62,518 nt of DNA from a bacterium (lineage in GTDB: Bacteria > Hydrothermota > DG-26 > JAUXAN01). A model generated the notes under the pieces. That model saw only the letters and a program-made list of their open reading frames with translations, was not told the origin of the DNA and did no database searches. Below, one piece after another: positions 8,177 through 16,568 of this stretch. The position numbers were made by a program, and so were the translations under genes. Every line of letters begins with the position of its first letter. Position 1 is the stretch's first letter. The stretch covers positions 1 to 62,518 of the forward strand of contig JAUXAN010000009.1 of NCBI GenBank assembly GCA_030619885.1, read 5' to 3'.

Positions 8177-9202
8177 TCACCTTCTTTTGATTATAGCACC
8201 CAGGATAAAAAAACTCATTATCGAGAGGAGAACGAAGATTGTTATGACCCCTCTATCCGCTGTGGAGAGTGCTATAGCGACCATTCCGAGTAAGGCGGTT
8301 GCTATGTAGAGTATGAATACCGACTCCCTATGTGTAAAACCAATATCTAACAGTTTATGATGGAGGTGTTCTTTATCAGCCTCGAAGATACTTTTTCCTC
8401 TCCTCTTCCTTCGAAAAACCGTGAGAATCACATCTGTCAATGGAACACCGAGCGCCAGCAGAGGAACCAATGTAGTAATCACCGCCACACTCTTACCCGC
8501 TCCTTGAAGGGCAGTCCCTGCCAGTACAAAGCCTAAAAACATACTCCCCGTGTCTCCCATAAAAATCTTGGCAGGGAAAAAATTGTATCTCAAAAAACCT
8601 ATACAACCACCTAAAATCGAGAGGGCAAATAATGATGCAGCCACTTCCCCTGTATTTAAACTCGTAAAGAAGAATGTAAATGCGACTATACAGGAAATAC
8701 CAGCAGCAAGACCATCGAGACCGTCTATCAAATTAATTGCATTGACAAAGAGAACAACCCAGATTATAGTAATGGGGAAGGATAAGACTCCAAGATGAAT
8801 TAGCGAATTGAATGGATTCGCTAAAGTTGTGACTCTATAACCGAATACATACAAGATGATACCGCTTAAAATTTGTAAAAGTATTTTCAAAAAAATAGGA
8901 CAAGTTTTTATATCATCGTATATTCCCAACAGCGATACTACCGTTCCCCCGAGTATGAAGCCCAGCAACGATTTTATTGTGATGAGTTCAAATTTATCTA
9001 CAAGCCCGACGAGAAACATAGAAAATACAATCGATAGATAAATTCCAATACCTCCGATGGTAGGCACAGGATTTGGATGAACCTTTCTATTATTCGGTTT
9101 GTCAAACCATCTATGTCTGAAAGAGAACTTTATAATCGCAGGTGTCAAGATAAAAGATAGCAATAGTGAAGCCGTTGTGACAATGAAATATTTATAAATC
9201 AA
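8177..9202 (-). CDS. MraY/WecA-family polyprenyl-phosphate GlcNAc-1-phosphate transferase
   Basis: Integral membrane enzyme of 341 residues with about ten hydrophobic segments. It transfers a sugar-1-phosphate from a UDP-sugar to undecaprenyl phosphate, the first step of a surface polysaccharide. Motifs seen: NAINLIDGLDGLAAG (catalytic Asp pair region), FFPAKIFMGDTGSMFLGF, and HLHHKLLDIGFTHRE (His-rich loop typical of WecA/TagO rather than MraY). It overlaps the upstream amidohydrolase gene by four bases and lies in the same minus-strand run. WecA, TagO or RgpG type cannot be separated by sequence alone. Confidence 0.92.
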   Translation of the reverse strand: MIYKYFIVTTASLLLSFILTPAIIKFSFRHRWFDKPNNRKVHPNPVPTIGGIGIYLSIVFSMFLVGLVDKFELITIKSLLGFILGGTVVSLLGIYDDIKTCPIFLKILLQILSGIILYVFGYRVTTLANPFNSLIHLGVLSFPITIIWVVLFVNAINLIDGLDGLAAGISCIVAFTFFFTSLNTGEVAASLFALSILGGCIGFLRYNFFPAKIFMGDTGSMFLGFVLAGTALQGAGKSVAVITTLVPLLALGVPLTDVILTVFRRKRRGKSIFEADKEHLHHKLLDIGFTHRESVFILYIATALLGMVAIALSTADRGVITIFVLLSIMSFFILGAIIKRR

Positions 9203-10683
9203 ATCCTTATTCCTTCTTTGTAAACTTTTTCTATCTTTACATCCTTAATCTGTTCCTTTGGAATATCAAAAGGGTCTTCTGACAGGACTGCGAAATCTGC
9301 CTTATATCCAGTCCCAAGTTTTCCAACATTATCTTCCCGAAAACATGCATAGGCGCTGTAAGTTGTGAACATTCGCAACCCATCTCCTACATCCAACCTA
9401 CTTTCTTTATTATTATGATTGACCGCAGCGTGAATTCCCAGAAGTGGGTTCAATGGGGTTATTGGAGAATCTGAACCACCTGCAATCTTGAGTCCCTTAT
9501 TGATGATTTTCTTTAAAGGATTCAGTTTTTTAGCCCTTTTCACTCCCAATCTTCTCTCATAAAGTCCACCTTTCCCACCCCAGTAAAAATCAAATGCGGG
9601 TTGCATCGAAGGACATATACCAAGTCTTGCCATCCTTTCTATCTGATTGTCATTCAATAGTTCACAATGTTCAATACGATGGCGATGGTCTTCTCTCGGA
9701 TTCTTTTTTAAAACGGTCTCATAGACTGATAATAGCTGTTCTATTGCCCGATCGCCAATTGCATGCATCGCTACTTGAAGATTCTCTCCGTTCGCCTGCG
9801 CAATAAATCTATCCAGTTCCTTCCTTCTGAAGTAAAGCATACCCTTATTTCTTCTCTCATCTCTATATGGTGCGAATAACCCTGCTGTTCTTGAAGAAAT
9901 CGACCCATCTATCAGTAAACATCCGCCTATACCCTTTAAGTCGAATCTTTTTACCAATTTTATATTTCTCGATTGGTAATAGGGCACCACATCAACTTTC
10001 AAATCATCCATAATTTCCATCAGAATTTTTAATTCTTCATCCTCAGGCTCATCCCTTCCTATTAAAGTATGGAGAGTGGTAACACCGTTCTTTGCTGCCA
10101 GTTCTGCTCCAATTCTATATGCATCAATCTTCTTCTCTTTTGATAGAAGTTTGTGAAAAAAAAGTGATACATCTTCAAAATCGCTTCCTCTCAAAATATT
10201 TTCTTTCTTCCCTGTGAGTCCTTTCGCCTTAGTGTTAACAGTACAGGAGTGGCTATCTCGGGTCTTTACATAAATCGGAAACTCTTTGGAAACTCTGTCC
10301 AGTTCAAAGGGAGTGGGATATCTCTCTTCTTTTATATTTTCTATTTCGAGATTGTATGCACGGAGATAACCATCTTCTCTACCTTTTTTTCTATCTTCTG
10401 AAAGGATTGATAAAACATCCGAGATACTTTTTGCTTCAGATAGATCAGTATCGATCTCTGTTAATCCTGTTTGTAAAAGGTGAGTATGTGCATCTATGAA
10501 GCCAGGCACGACAACTCTGTTACCGAAATTGATGACTTCATCAGCCCGCCCTTTTATTGACTCAACATTTTTGCAGTATCCAATTTCTGCAACTGTGCCA
10601 TTCTTTACAAAGAAAAAATTAGCAGGACTGGATGGCTCGTCTTCGAGCCCATAGATTTTCTTTGATATGAAGAGTTTTACCAC
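9199..10683 (-). CDS. Amidohydrolase, YtcJ-like (amidohydrolase family 3)
   Basis: A 494-residue metal-dependent hydrolase. The N-terminal part carries VVPGFIDAHTHLLQTG (metal-binding HxH), and the core has AMHAIGDRAIEQLL, HRIEHCELL and IAGGSDSPITPLNPLLGIHAA (metal-ligand Asp region). The length and motif order match the YtcJ branch, whose physiological substrates are mostly unknown. It overlaps lptE upstream by seven bases and the WecA-like gene downstream by four, so it is embedded in an envelope-gene operon; a functional link is not established. Confidence 0.9.
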   Translation of the reverse strand: MVKLFISKKIYGLEDEPSSPANFFFVKNGTVAEIGYCKNVESIKGRADEVINFGNRVVVPGFIDAHTHLLQTGLTEIDTDLSEAKSISDVLSILSEDRKKGREDGYLRAYNLEIENIKEERYPTPFELDRVSKEFPIYVKTRDSHSCTVNTKAKGLTGKKENILRGSDFEDVSLFFHKLLSKEKKIDAYRIGAELAAKNGVTTLHTLIGRDEPEDEELKILMEIMDDLKVDVVPYYQSRNIKLVKRFDLKGIGGCLLIDGSISSRTAGLFAPYRDERRNKGMLYFRRKELDRFIAQANGENLQVAMHAIGDRAIEQLLSVYETVLKKNPREDHRHRIEHCELLNDNQIERMARLGICPSMQPAFDFYWGGKGGLYERRLGVKRAKKLNPLKKIINKGLKIAGGSDSPITPLNPLLGIHAAVNHNNKESRLDVGDGLRMFTTYSAYACFREDNVGKLGTGYKADFAVLSEDPFDIPKEQIKDVKIEKVYKEGIRI

Positions 10684-11156
10684 CCCTGTGCAATCGCTTT
10701 CAGTATAGTATCTTTCAATCTATTCGATGCTTCTTTGATTCCATCCTCTTCCGTTTCGTTTTCTACAATATATGTTCCCCATTCCTCCAGTCCCTTCTCT
10801 TCCCAGAGCACTTTATCTTTGATCTTGTCCTTGAATACGACATCTACCCCAACAGTTATCTTGTAGGCGGAGACCTTCTCATACTCATCATATAAATAAG
10901 GCTGTTTCTCATATTTTACAATCTTTCCAAGTATAACCGAGTCTGCCTTTTTCTCATCCCGAACCTTTAGACTGCCATCTGCGATAAATGCCTCTATTAG
11001 ATAGGTTGTGAGTACCTCCTCTATACCATACCTCAGCGTCTCATTTTCAAAGACAGGTATTGCTAAACTCTTTATATGAGGAGGGAGGGATGGATTGAAG
11101 GTATATGTGCAACCTATAATTGAAAAGACAAACAGGAAAGGGAAGAGCCTTTTCAT
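10677..11156 (-). CDS. lptE: LPS-assembly lipoprotein LptE
   Basis: A lipoprotein of 159 residues: the signal peptide ends in SIIGC with the lipidation Cys at position 16. The mature region begins TYTFNPSLPPHIKSLAIPVF, then NETLRYGIEEVLTTYLIEAF, a hallmark pattern of the LptE family, which plugs the LptD barrel for LPS export. This supports an LPS-bearing outer membrane. It starts six bases after the PASTA gene stop. LptD is not in the window. Confidence 0.85.
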   Translation of the reverse strand: MKRLFPFLFVFSIIGCTYTFNPSLPPHIKSLAIPVFENETLRYGIEEVLTTYLIEAFIADGSLKVRDEKKADSVILGKIVKYEKQPYLYDEYEKVSAYKITVGVDVVFKDKIKDKVLWEEKGLEEWGTYIVENETEEDGIKEASNRLKDTILKAIAQGW

Positions 11157-11162
11157 AATCTG

Positions 11163-11894
11163 TTAATATGCCTCTTTATTTATCGTAATACTTACTGATG
11201 AGCCTCTTTTCACCTTGGTGCCTGCCCTTGGATGTTGTCCTATTATTATATCGAAGGAGTATTCTTCGCTCGTCGTATAGTTTATTCTGCCAACCTTTAA
11301 TCCACAGGATTCAAGAAGAGTTTGCGCTCTGGTAAGGTTTTTACCATAAAGTCTTGGAACGGTTACCTCCTCTTTGCCTTCACTCACTATCAAATTTACA
11401 GAGGAGCTCCTGCCTATTTTCGTTCCTGATTCTGGTTCTGTAGATATTATGCATTCTTTTGGTATATTATCTGAAGGGGTTTTTCTAATATTGCCGAGTT
11501 TCAGACCGAGTCTTTCCAACATTGTAAATGCTTGAGAGAGAGGGATACCTGTGAGATCAGGAACCTCCATCTTTAGAGAACCCAGGCTGATAACAACCTT
11601 AACGAGGTCGCCCTTTTTAGCATTAAAACCATAGAAAGGGTCTTGAGAGATAATCTTGCCTTCAGGCACATTCAGGTCTTCTTTCTCTTCTGAAATGTGC
11701 ATAAGGAGTCCTTTCTTACCTAAAACGAGTGTTGCTTCATCCTTCGCCATTCCTACTATATTAGGCACCTCGACTATCTCCTTCTTCGATTCAAAATAGG
11801 GTATCACGAAGAAATAAAAAAATGTGCATATGAAGAGGGCAGTAAACACTGAAATTAAAAGTGAGATTACAACTACTTTCCATGTTTCGTACAT
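11163..11894 (-). CDS. Membrane-anchored PASTA-domain protein
   Basis: A 243-residue protein with one N-terminal transmembrane helix (about residues 8-31) followed by three PASTA domains: VEVPNIVGMAKDEATLVLGK, MEVPDLTGIPLSQAFTMLER and VTVPRLYGKNLTRAQTLLES mark their starts. PASTA domains bind peptidoglycan stem peptides. There is no kinase or PBP domain, so it is a stand-alone cell-wall sensor or anchor. RBS GTAAGGAGGT lies seven bases before the ATG. It is the likely first gene of the envelope run 11894-8177. Confidence 0.9.
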   Translation of the reverse strand: MYETWKVVVISLLISVFTALFICTFFYFFVIPYFESKKEIVEVPNIVGMAKDEATLVLGKKGLLMHISEEKEDLNVPEGKIISQDPFYGFNAKKGDLVKVVISLGSLKMEVPDLTGIPLSQAFTMLERLGLKLGNIRKTPSDNIPKECIISTEPESGTKIGRSSSVNLIVSEGKEEVTVPRLYGKNLTRAQTLLESCGLKVGRINYTTSEEYSFDIIIGQHPRAGTKVKRGSSVSITINKEAY

Positions 11895-11930
11895 TTTAAT
11901 ACCTCCTTACAATCGTGGATTGCCGCCATC

Positions 11931-12182
11931 TTATCTTTTCCGTCTCGTTGTTTTTGTAACCTTTTCCAGTTTTGCCATTTTTGATTCCAGTTGTTGAACC
12001 TTTATCTGGAGGGTTTCTTTTTCTCGACTGCGGCGTTTAGTTTCGATTCTTATTATCATCGCTATGCCTGTGCAGAAGAAAATTACATCGAGAACGAATC
12101 CAAGCCATCTTATCTCGATGCCGTGAGCGAAGAGCGAAAGAACCGCCGCAATCATAATCAAAAAAGCAAAAAAATACATCAT
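11931..12182 (-). CDS. Small two-helix membrane protein with C-terminal coiled coil
   Basis: Unrecognised. It has 83 residues from the ATG at 12182, chosen because AAAGGGGG lies nine bases upstream while no RBS precedes the in-frame ATG at 12230. Two hydrophobic helices (MMYFFAFLIMIAAVLSLF and WLGFVLDVIFFCTGIAMIIR) precede a basic, heptad-like tail (LQIKVQQLESKMAKLEKV) that could form a coiled coil in the cytoplasm. A promoter with TTGACA sits at 12236. Function unknown. Confidence 0.6.
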   Translation of the reverse strand: MMYFFAFLIMIAAVLSLFAHGIEIRWLGFVLDVIFFCTGIAMIIRIETKRRSREKETLQIKVQQLESKMAKLEKVTKTTRRKR

Positions 12183-12212
12183 ACACACACACCCCCTTTC
12201 AAAATTGCTCAT

Positions 12213-12241
12213 TATATAGGATATATTCACATTATTGTCAA
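12213..12241 (-). promoter_or_regulatory. Promoter of the small membrane-protein gene
   Basis: TTGACA (12236-12241), 17-base spacer, TATATA (12213-12218) overlapping TATAAT, on the minus strand. A 20-30 base leader with an RBS follows, so this is a leadered gene. Confidence 0.65.
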
Positions 12242-12287
12242 GGGAAAAATTAACTGGACTGGATATATTTCTGTAACCCTCCCATAT

Positions 12288-12305
12288 CCCTACTGATCCG
12301 TATGG
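12288..12305. repeat. 18-bp palindrome, family A
   Basis: CCCTACTGATCCGTATGG, an 18-bp copy of the CCATACGGATCCGTAGGG family with one central mismatch. It lies in the gap between the divergent genes at 12182 and 12377. Confidence 0.75.
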
Positions 12306-12329
12306 ACGACTGTGTTTTTTCTATTTGGC

Positions 12330-12357
12330 TTGACATTTTTTGTAAAAATAGGATAAT
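12330..12357 (+). promoter_or_regulatory. Promoter of the glycosyltransferase gene
   Basis: TTGACA (12330-12335), 16-base spacer, GATAAT (12352-12357). The expected transcript start near 12364 leaves just enough leader for AAAGGAGG before the ATG at 12377. Confidence 0.7.
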
Positions 12358-12376
12358 CCCCCTGAAAGGAGGAAAG

Positions 12377-13438
12377 ATGAAAATAGGTCTTATGGGAGCA
12401 TGGAATACAGATTCTGGTGCAGCTATACATTCAGAATTTGTAGGAAGGGGTTGGGTTGAGCTTGGTCATAGTCTGAAGGTGTTCACCTTCTTTAAAGAAA
12501 GTTTTCATGGAACAGCCATCGTTGGGGATGATGAGAACTATGTTACAAGGTGTTTTACTGTTTCCACAGCATTACCACCTCTTCTTGATCCTGTTCCTTT
12601 TCTTACTTCGGATTACGAAATATTTGTAGTGGAAGACCTTGGTATGTTCCCGAAAGACCTGCTTGGAAAGATATTCCGTTGGATAAAAAGAAAAGCGAAG
12701 ACAGTGAACATCATTCACGATGGGAAACTTGCACCCGACCCTGCATTTTACCAGTTTGAATGGGATAGTATAGTATGTTTCGACCATAGATATAAAAGCT
12801 TCTTGAAAACAGCATATCCAGAAGATAAAATCCATATAATTCCATACCCCTGTTATCCATGGAAAGTTGGGGATAAGAAAAAATCGAGAGAGAGACTTAA
12901 TCTACCACTCCACAAGAAGATAATTTTTCTATTTGGTCCGGCATCTGAGAAGGGGACTTCGAAATTTCCTGTTCTGAAATCCCTTTTTAAAGACTATCCA
13001 GTTCATATTCTTGTAGTAACGAAACACCCTGGTTCATTGAAAGAATGGCGGAAAATAAAAAACCAAAGCCCATTTATTGAAATAAGGGAAGAAGCCCCGG
13101 ACCTTGATGAACTTTATACCTATCTCCATGCTGCAGACCTGCTCTTATATAATAAACCATCACTCCCAACCGTCGCAGTAGCGAGTACAGCGTTTCAGGT
13201 GCTCGGGTCTGGCTGTCCGATGGTTGCACTTGAATCGAATTTTGTCGAGAAATTCGGTGGGGCAGTGATGAAATACGACAGCGATGTTAAACTAAAAGAA
13301 AACATCTCGAGTGTGTTTGAACAGGACGTGAAGTATAAAAAGACGATAAGAGAACAGGAAAAATTCGTCAAAAAAAATTCAGGACTGGAGGTAGCAAAGA
13401 AACATATAGAACTTTTCAAACAACTGAAAAAGGTTTAA
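12377..13438 (+). CDS. Glycosyltransferase family 4-like protein
   Basis: A 353-residue predicted GT-B glycosyltransferase. The N-terminal domain opens MKIGLMGAWNTDSGAAIHSE, a Rossmann start with the acceptor-side loop. The C-terminal domain has FLFGPASEKGTSKFPVLKSL and, near the end, the donor-site region LGSGCPMVALESNFVEKFGG. The start at 12377 is preceded by AAAGGAGGAAAG; the in-frame ATG at 12302 lies upstream of the promoter and inside a palindrome. The GH130 gene follows 32 bases later, suggesting joint action in making and trimming a mannose- or glucose-type oligosaccharide. Donor and acceptor are unknown. Confidence 0.78.
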   Translation: MKIGLMGAWNTDSGAAIHSEFVGRGWVELGHSLKVFTFFKESFHGTAIVGDDENYVTRCFTVSTALPPLLDPVPFLTSDYEIFVVEDLGMFPKDLLGKIFRWIKRKAKTVNIIHDGKLAPDPAFYQFEWDSIVCFDHRYKSFLKTAYPEDKIHIIPYPCYPWKVGDKKKSRERLNLPLHKKIIFLFGPASEKGTSKFPVLKSLFKDYPVHILVVTKHPGSLKEWRKIKNQSPFIEIREEAPDLDELYTYLHAADLLLYNKPSLPTVAVASTAFQVLGSGCPMVALESNFVEKFGGAVMKYDSDVKLKENISSVFEQDVKYKKTIREQEKFVKKNSGLEVAKKHIELFKQLKKV

Positions 13439-13470
13439 ATGGAATATCCGAGTTTAAAAGGAGGTAAAAA

Positions 13471-14379
13471 ATGTTGAAACGATTTGAAGGGAATCCAATC
13501 TTAAAACCCATCCCATCCCATCCGTGGGAGTCGAAGATGGTCTTTAACTGTGGTGCAATCTATCTCAACGATAGATTTCACATACTATACAGGGCAAGAG
13601 ATAAGAAGGATATATCAACATTTGGCTATGCATCGAGCAGAGATGGATTTCAGATTGATGAGAGATTTAAAAAACCTGTATTCTCTCCTGAGAGTGAGAT
13701 AGACTACTACGGCTGTGAGGACCCGAGGATAGTAAAAATAAAAGATATGCTCTATATCACTTATACGGCATACGGAAAAGTTTCGGGTATGAGTAAAAAA
13801 GCATCGATTCAGATTGGTATGACATCTATTTCTATTGATGATTTTGTAAATCATAGATGGAACTGGGGGGAAAGAATATATCCCCTACCGAGGGTTGACA
13901 ATAAAGACTGTGTGATATTTCCTGAAAAGATAGGTGGAAAGTATGTGATATATCATAGAATTCCGCCTCACATCTGGGTCTCATACTCTGACGATCTGGT
14001 TCACTGGTACAATCACGATATAGTGATGAGTCCGAAAGATGGATGGGAATATTTTAAACTTGGAGCAGGTGCAACACCTATAAAAACAAAAAAAGGGTGG
14101 CTGTTCATCTATCATGCGGTAGATAAGAAAATGTTCTACCGTCTCGGGTTCGCATTCATAGACCTCAATGACCCTAAGAAAGTAATATACAGACATCCAG
14201 AACCAATTCTTTCACCAGAGGAAAAATGTGAGAAAACAGGTGTTGTTGCAAATGTTGTCTTCACCTGTGGTACTGTTTTAAAGGATGGAAAGGTCTTCGT
14301 CTATTATGGCGGAGCAGACACAGTAATAGGTGTCGCAACCGCTGACCTTGACCAATTCTTTAAAGAGGCTGGATTTTGA
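13471..14379 (+). CDS. GH130-family glycoside phosphorylase
   Basis: A 302-residue five-bladed propeller enzyme of the family that phosphorolyses beta-1,2- or beta-1,4-mannosides. Family features: FEGNPILKP at the N-terminus, GYASSRDGF, the GCEDPRIVKI motif, DNKDCVIFPEKIGGKYVIYHR, and LGAGATPIKTKKGWLFIYH. The cytoplasmic location fits the lack of a signal peptide. RBS AAAAGGAGG precedes the ATG, and the glycosyltransferase lies immediately upstream. The stop codon is embedded in the 18-base repeat that borders the transposase, so the last residues may have been altered by insertion. Confidence 0.9.
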   Translation: MLKRFEGNPILKPIPSHPWESKMVFNCGAIYLNDRFHILYRARDKKDISTFGYASSRDGFQIDERFKKPVFSPESEIDYYGCEDPRIVKIKDMLYITYTAYGKVSGMSKKASIQIGMTSISIDDFVNHRWNWGERIYPLPRVDNKDCVIFPEKIGGKYVIYHRIPPHIWVSYSDDLVHWYNHDIVMSPKDGWEYFKLGAGATPIKTKKGWLFIYHAVDKKMFYRLGFAFIDLNDPKKVIYRHPEPILSPEEKCEKTGVVANVVFTCGTVLKDGKVFVYYGGADTVIGVATADLDQFFKEAGF

Positions 14380-14413
14380 AATCAATTGGGGTCAAGAAAT
14401 CAATTGGGGTCAA
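14378..14413. repeat. Tandem 18-bp repeat with TTGGGGTCAA ends, left border of RAYT
   Basis: Two identical adjacent copies of GAAATCAATTGGGGTCAA (14378-14395 and 14396-14413). The inverted counterpart TTGACCCCAA begins at 15431 and supplies the transposase stop codon, so the RAYT gene is bracketed by 10-bp inverted repeats. Similar TTGACCCC or TGACCCC motifs sit at 42620, 55749-55758 and 59710. Confidence 0.8.
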
Positions 14414-14436
14414 CGCTTCAAAAGTGTCAAAAGTTC

Positions 14437-14465
14437 TTGACATGTATGAAAAAATGTGGTAAAAT
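14437..14465 (+). promoter_or_regulatory. Leaderless promoter of the RAYT transposase
   Basis: TTGACA (14437-14442), 17-base spacer, TAAAAT (14460-14465), six bases before the ATG at 14472. Transcription should begin at or next to the A of the start codon. Confidence 0.8.
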
Positions 14466-14471
14466 CAAGGT

Positions 14472-15434
14472 ATGGCTCGTGGTTTAAGAATACAATTTTC
14501 GGGTGCGTTTTATCATATTATAACCCGTGGAAATGAAAAGAGACCAATTTTCATAGATGATTCTGATAGGAAAAAGTATCTGGAAATCATTGGGAATTAC
14601 AAAAGGGACTTTGGTTTTTACCTGTACTGTTATACATTGATGACAAACCATAATCACCTTTTGATAGAAACACCCATGGGGAATATTTCCAGAATTATGC
14701 TTTGCGTAAATACAAACTATGCAGTCTATTTCAATAGACGGCATAATCGGGTAGGGCATCTATTTCAAGGAAGGTACAAGAGCATCGTTGTAGATAAGGA
14801 GGCTTACCTGTTGCGGTTACTGAGGTATATCCATTTAAATCCAGTGAGAGCGAAAATGGTAAGGAGCCCCAAAGAATATAAATGGAGCAGCCACAGGGTA
14901 TATATTAGTGGTAGAGATACATCAGGATTGATAGACACAGAGCCAGTTTTAGGGCGTTTTGGGAATACTAAAGAGATGCAAATTACAGCTTACAGAGACT
15001 TCGTAGAATCTGAAATAGGAAGTGAACACCCTGGATTTGAGGTAAAAGAAGGGCAATTTTTAGGTGATGACGATTTTATAAATAATGTAAAGAAGAATAG
15101 AATCCGAGACATTACTGAGAATAAAGAGATTCTACAGAGGTTTATGACTTTTGACGAGATATTGAGTGGTGTGGCTCGATTTTACAAGACAGAGGAATCT
15201 GAGATAAGATACTCAAGGGGGCACAAAAGTGTGCTCCTTCGCTACATAACGATATGGTTTGCAAGGAAATGGACAAATATGACCCTAAAAGATATAGGGG
15301 AGTGTTTTGGAGGGATGCCACATTCCGGCGTCTTCTTTGGTATTAAGAGAGTAGAGAGGGAGATGTGTACTAATAAAGAGTTTGCAAAAAATATCCAACG
15401 ATTAGCCAAAGTTTTGACAAAATTGAAGGGTTGA
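14472..15434 (+). CDS. REP-associated tyrosine transposase (RAYT, Y1/TnpA-REP) with DnaA-like C-terminal domain
   Basis: A single-strand DNA transposase of the HUH/Y1 class, 320 residues. It begins MARGLRIQFSGAFYHIITRG; the HUH motif is in MTNHNHLLIETP (about residue 57), and the catalytic Tyr is in LRYIHLNPVRAKMV (about residue 116), followed by EYKWSSH, all typical of RAYTs. Residues about 215-310 resemble the DnaA domain IV helix-turn-helix (TLKDIGECFGGMPHSGVFFG), an arrangement found in some transposases of this group. It is intact and has a strong leaderless promoter. Known RAYTs bind and help spread palindromic REP sequences, which matters here because the window is full of palindromes. 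A broken relative lies at 55804-55912. Confidence 0.95.
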   Translation: MARGLRIQFSGAFYHIITRGNEKRPIFIDDSDRKKYLEIIGNYKRDFGFYLYCYTLMTNHNHLLIETPMGNISRIMLCVNTNYAVYFNRRHNRVGHLFQGRYKSIVVDKEAYLLRLLRYIHLNPVRAKMVRSPKEYKWSSHRVYISGRDTSGLIDTEPVLGRFGNTKEMQITAYRDFVESEIGSEHPGFEVKEGQFLGDDDFINNVKKNRIRDITENKEILQRFMTFDEILSGVARFYKTEESEIRYSRGHKSVLLRYITIWFARKWTNMTLKDIGECFGGMPHSGVFFGIKRVEREMCTNKEFAKNIQRLAKVLTKLKG

Positions 15435-15438
15435 CCCC

Positions 15439-15523
15439 AAGTACCACCAAGTACCAAGGGATTACAAGGGATTACCAAGTACCACCCAAGTACCACCAAG
15501 TACCAAGGGATTACAAGGGATTA
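15439..15523. repeat. 36-bp direct repeats built from AAGTACCACC / AAGGGATTAC
   Basis: Two identical 36-bp copies (15439-15474 and 15488-15523) separated by 13 bases of the same composition. Each consists of AAGTACCACC-type and AAGGGATTAC-type short repeats. They begin directly after the transposase stop and TTGACCCC motif, so they probably belong to the element. Confidence 0.85.
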
Positions 15524-15543
15524 GATAATTTCATAATAGGTTT

Positions 15544-16119
15544 TTATTTTGTGGTAAGGATCTTTATCAAAGCGAGATTCTGCTGTTGTTCGTCTTGAGT
15601 GATTTCTTGCTTGGCCTGACAGTTAAAAAAAGGCGTGTTCTCAAATGTAGCGATTCTTAATTTCGCCTTGCTCAATGTGGATATGATTGTGCTTCTATCG
15701 TCTCTCTTTCTATTGAAGTCAACCAATATATCACAGTTCTCTTTTTTCAATGCATCCTTCAATGCCGTGTATTGGCTGGTCAGGGGAGTCAACTTGCCTT
15801 CATAAAAGATTTTTTCTATACGGGTCCGTTTGAGTAGATAGAATTTATCTCTCCCTACAAGAGAGATCATCTTTTTGTTTTTTTTACGCTTCTTTAATAG
15901 TTTAACCGCAGGAAGTGCGAAAGGGAACGAATTGTTATCATAAGGTAGTATCAAAAGTACACTTCTTGCGGAACGGATCGTTTCAAAAACGGAGATAGGC
16001 CTGTTCCTTTTGAATATTCTTTTAGAAAATATCCATACTTTTCTAATAACCCATCCAAACATAATCTCAAATAATGCGTTAACCACGAACGAACGTTCGT
16101 GTTTATGCTTTATATTCAA
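15544..16119 (-). CDS. Hypothetical protein, weak resemblance to N-terminal half of GT9 heptosyltransferases
   Basis: Not firmly recognised. The longest frame has 191 residues, but its first 19 (MNIKHKHERSFVVNALFEI) are encoded by a dispersed repeat at 16066-16147, so the ATG at 16062 (172 residues, starting MFGWVIRKVW) may be the true start. The segment SARSVLLILPYDNNSFPFAL.. followed by NCDILVDFNRKRDDRS and AKLRIATFE recalls the first Rossmann domain of ADP-heptose transferases, but no second (donor) domain follows, so it is either a truncated paralogue or a distinct single-domain family. It is basic and has no signal peptide. Confidence 0.45.
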   Translation of the reverse strand: MNIKHKHERSFVVNALFEIMFGWVIRKVWIFSKRIFKRNRPISVFETIRSARSVLLILPYDNNSFPFALPAVKLLKKRKKNKKMISLVGRDKFYLLKRTRIEKIFYEGKLTPLTSQYTALKDALKKENCDILVDFNRKRDDRSTIISTLSKAKLRIATFENTPFFNCQAKQEITQDEQQQNLALIKILTTK

Positions 16120-16147
16120 AAATCTTTTATGCGTAATCTGGGATAAT
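16066..16147. repeat. Dispersed repeat, CTCAAATAATGCGTTAACCACG family
   Basis: It starts CTCAAATAATGCGTTAACC and ends TATGCGTAATCTGGGAT. A second copy at 27315-27406 has the same start and AATGCATAATCCGGGAT at the end. The two ends form an imperfect inverted repeat. This copy holds an extra palindrome CACGAACGAACGTTCGTG. It overlaps the 5' end of the gene at 15544-16119. Confidence 0.7.
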
Positions 16148-16157
16148 GGAAACAGAA

Positions 16158-16183
16158 GCAGGACATCCTTAAGGATGTCCTGC
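16158..16183. repeat. 26-bp palindrome, possible terminator
   Basis: A perfect 13-bp stem built on GGACATCCTTAAGGATGTCC extended by GCA/TGC on the two sides. It lies seven bases beyond the end of the membrane-protein gene at 16190. There is no T-run, so REP-type palindrome or transcript-end stabiliser are both possible. Confidence 0.7.
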
Positions 16184-16189
16184 CTTAGA

Positions 16190-16540
16190 TCATTCAGCTA
16201 TCTTCGCTTTGAAAACAAAAGTCGTTATCAATTCGATTAAGAACCCATAAACTATTCCAATTATAATTGTACCCCAGAATACAAACTGTACTTTTTCACA
16301 AGAGGCCATTGCACCGAATGCCATAGGAAGACTGAATATTGCACCCATCAGTATACCATGGAGCCACCATGCTATCTTCCATCTACTGATACCTATGGCA
16401 AAACCCATTACAGTTCGGCTCAAGATGATCGATACTGCTATGAACCACGGGAGTAGTTCATTTCCACACCTTGCCAGTAGCCAGCATACGACTCCGAAGA
16501 TTGCGCCGAGTATAGTAGTAATGATTGTGCGTTTTAACAT
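16190..16540 (-). CDS. Small membrane protein with four hydrophobic helices
   Basis: Unrecognised, 116 residues. The start is placed at the ATG at 16540, eight bases after GGAGG (16549-16553); the upstream in-frame GTG overlaps the RBS itself. Four helices can be seen (IITTILGAIFGVVCWLLA, LLPWFIAVSIILSRTVMGFA, AWWLHGILMGAIFSLPMAF and VFWGTIIIGIVYGFLIELI). It lies 28 bases downstream of the LEA-like lipoprotein gene and probably shares its transcript. Function unknown. Confidence 0.6.
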   Translation of the reverse strand: MLKRTIITTILGAIFGVVCWLLARCGNELLPWFIAVSIILSRTVMGFAIGISRWKIAWWLHGILMGAIFSLPMAFGAMASCEKVQFVFWGTIIIGIVYGFLIELITTFVFKAKIAE

Positions 16541-16568
16541 CTTTTTCACCTCCTTTCAAAATTAGTTT

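Noticed and set aside
14472-15434. RAYT as the source of the 4-bp duplications at the palindromes
   Set aside because: Y1 transposases are not known to generate target-site duplications, so the presence of a RAYT alone does not explain them; kept only as an open possibility for the 18-bp family.
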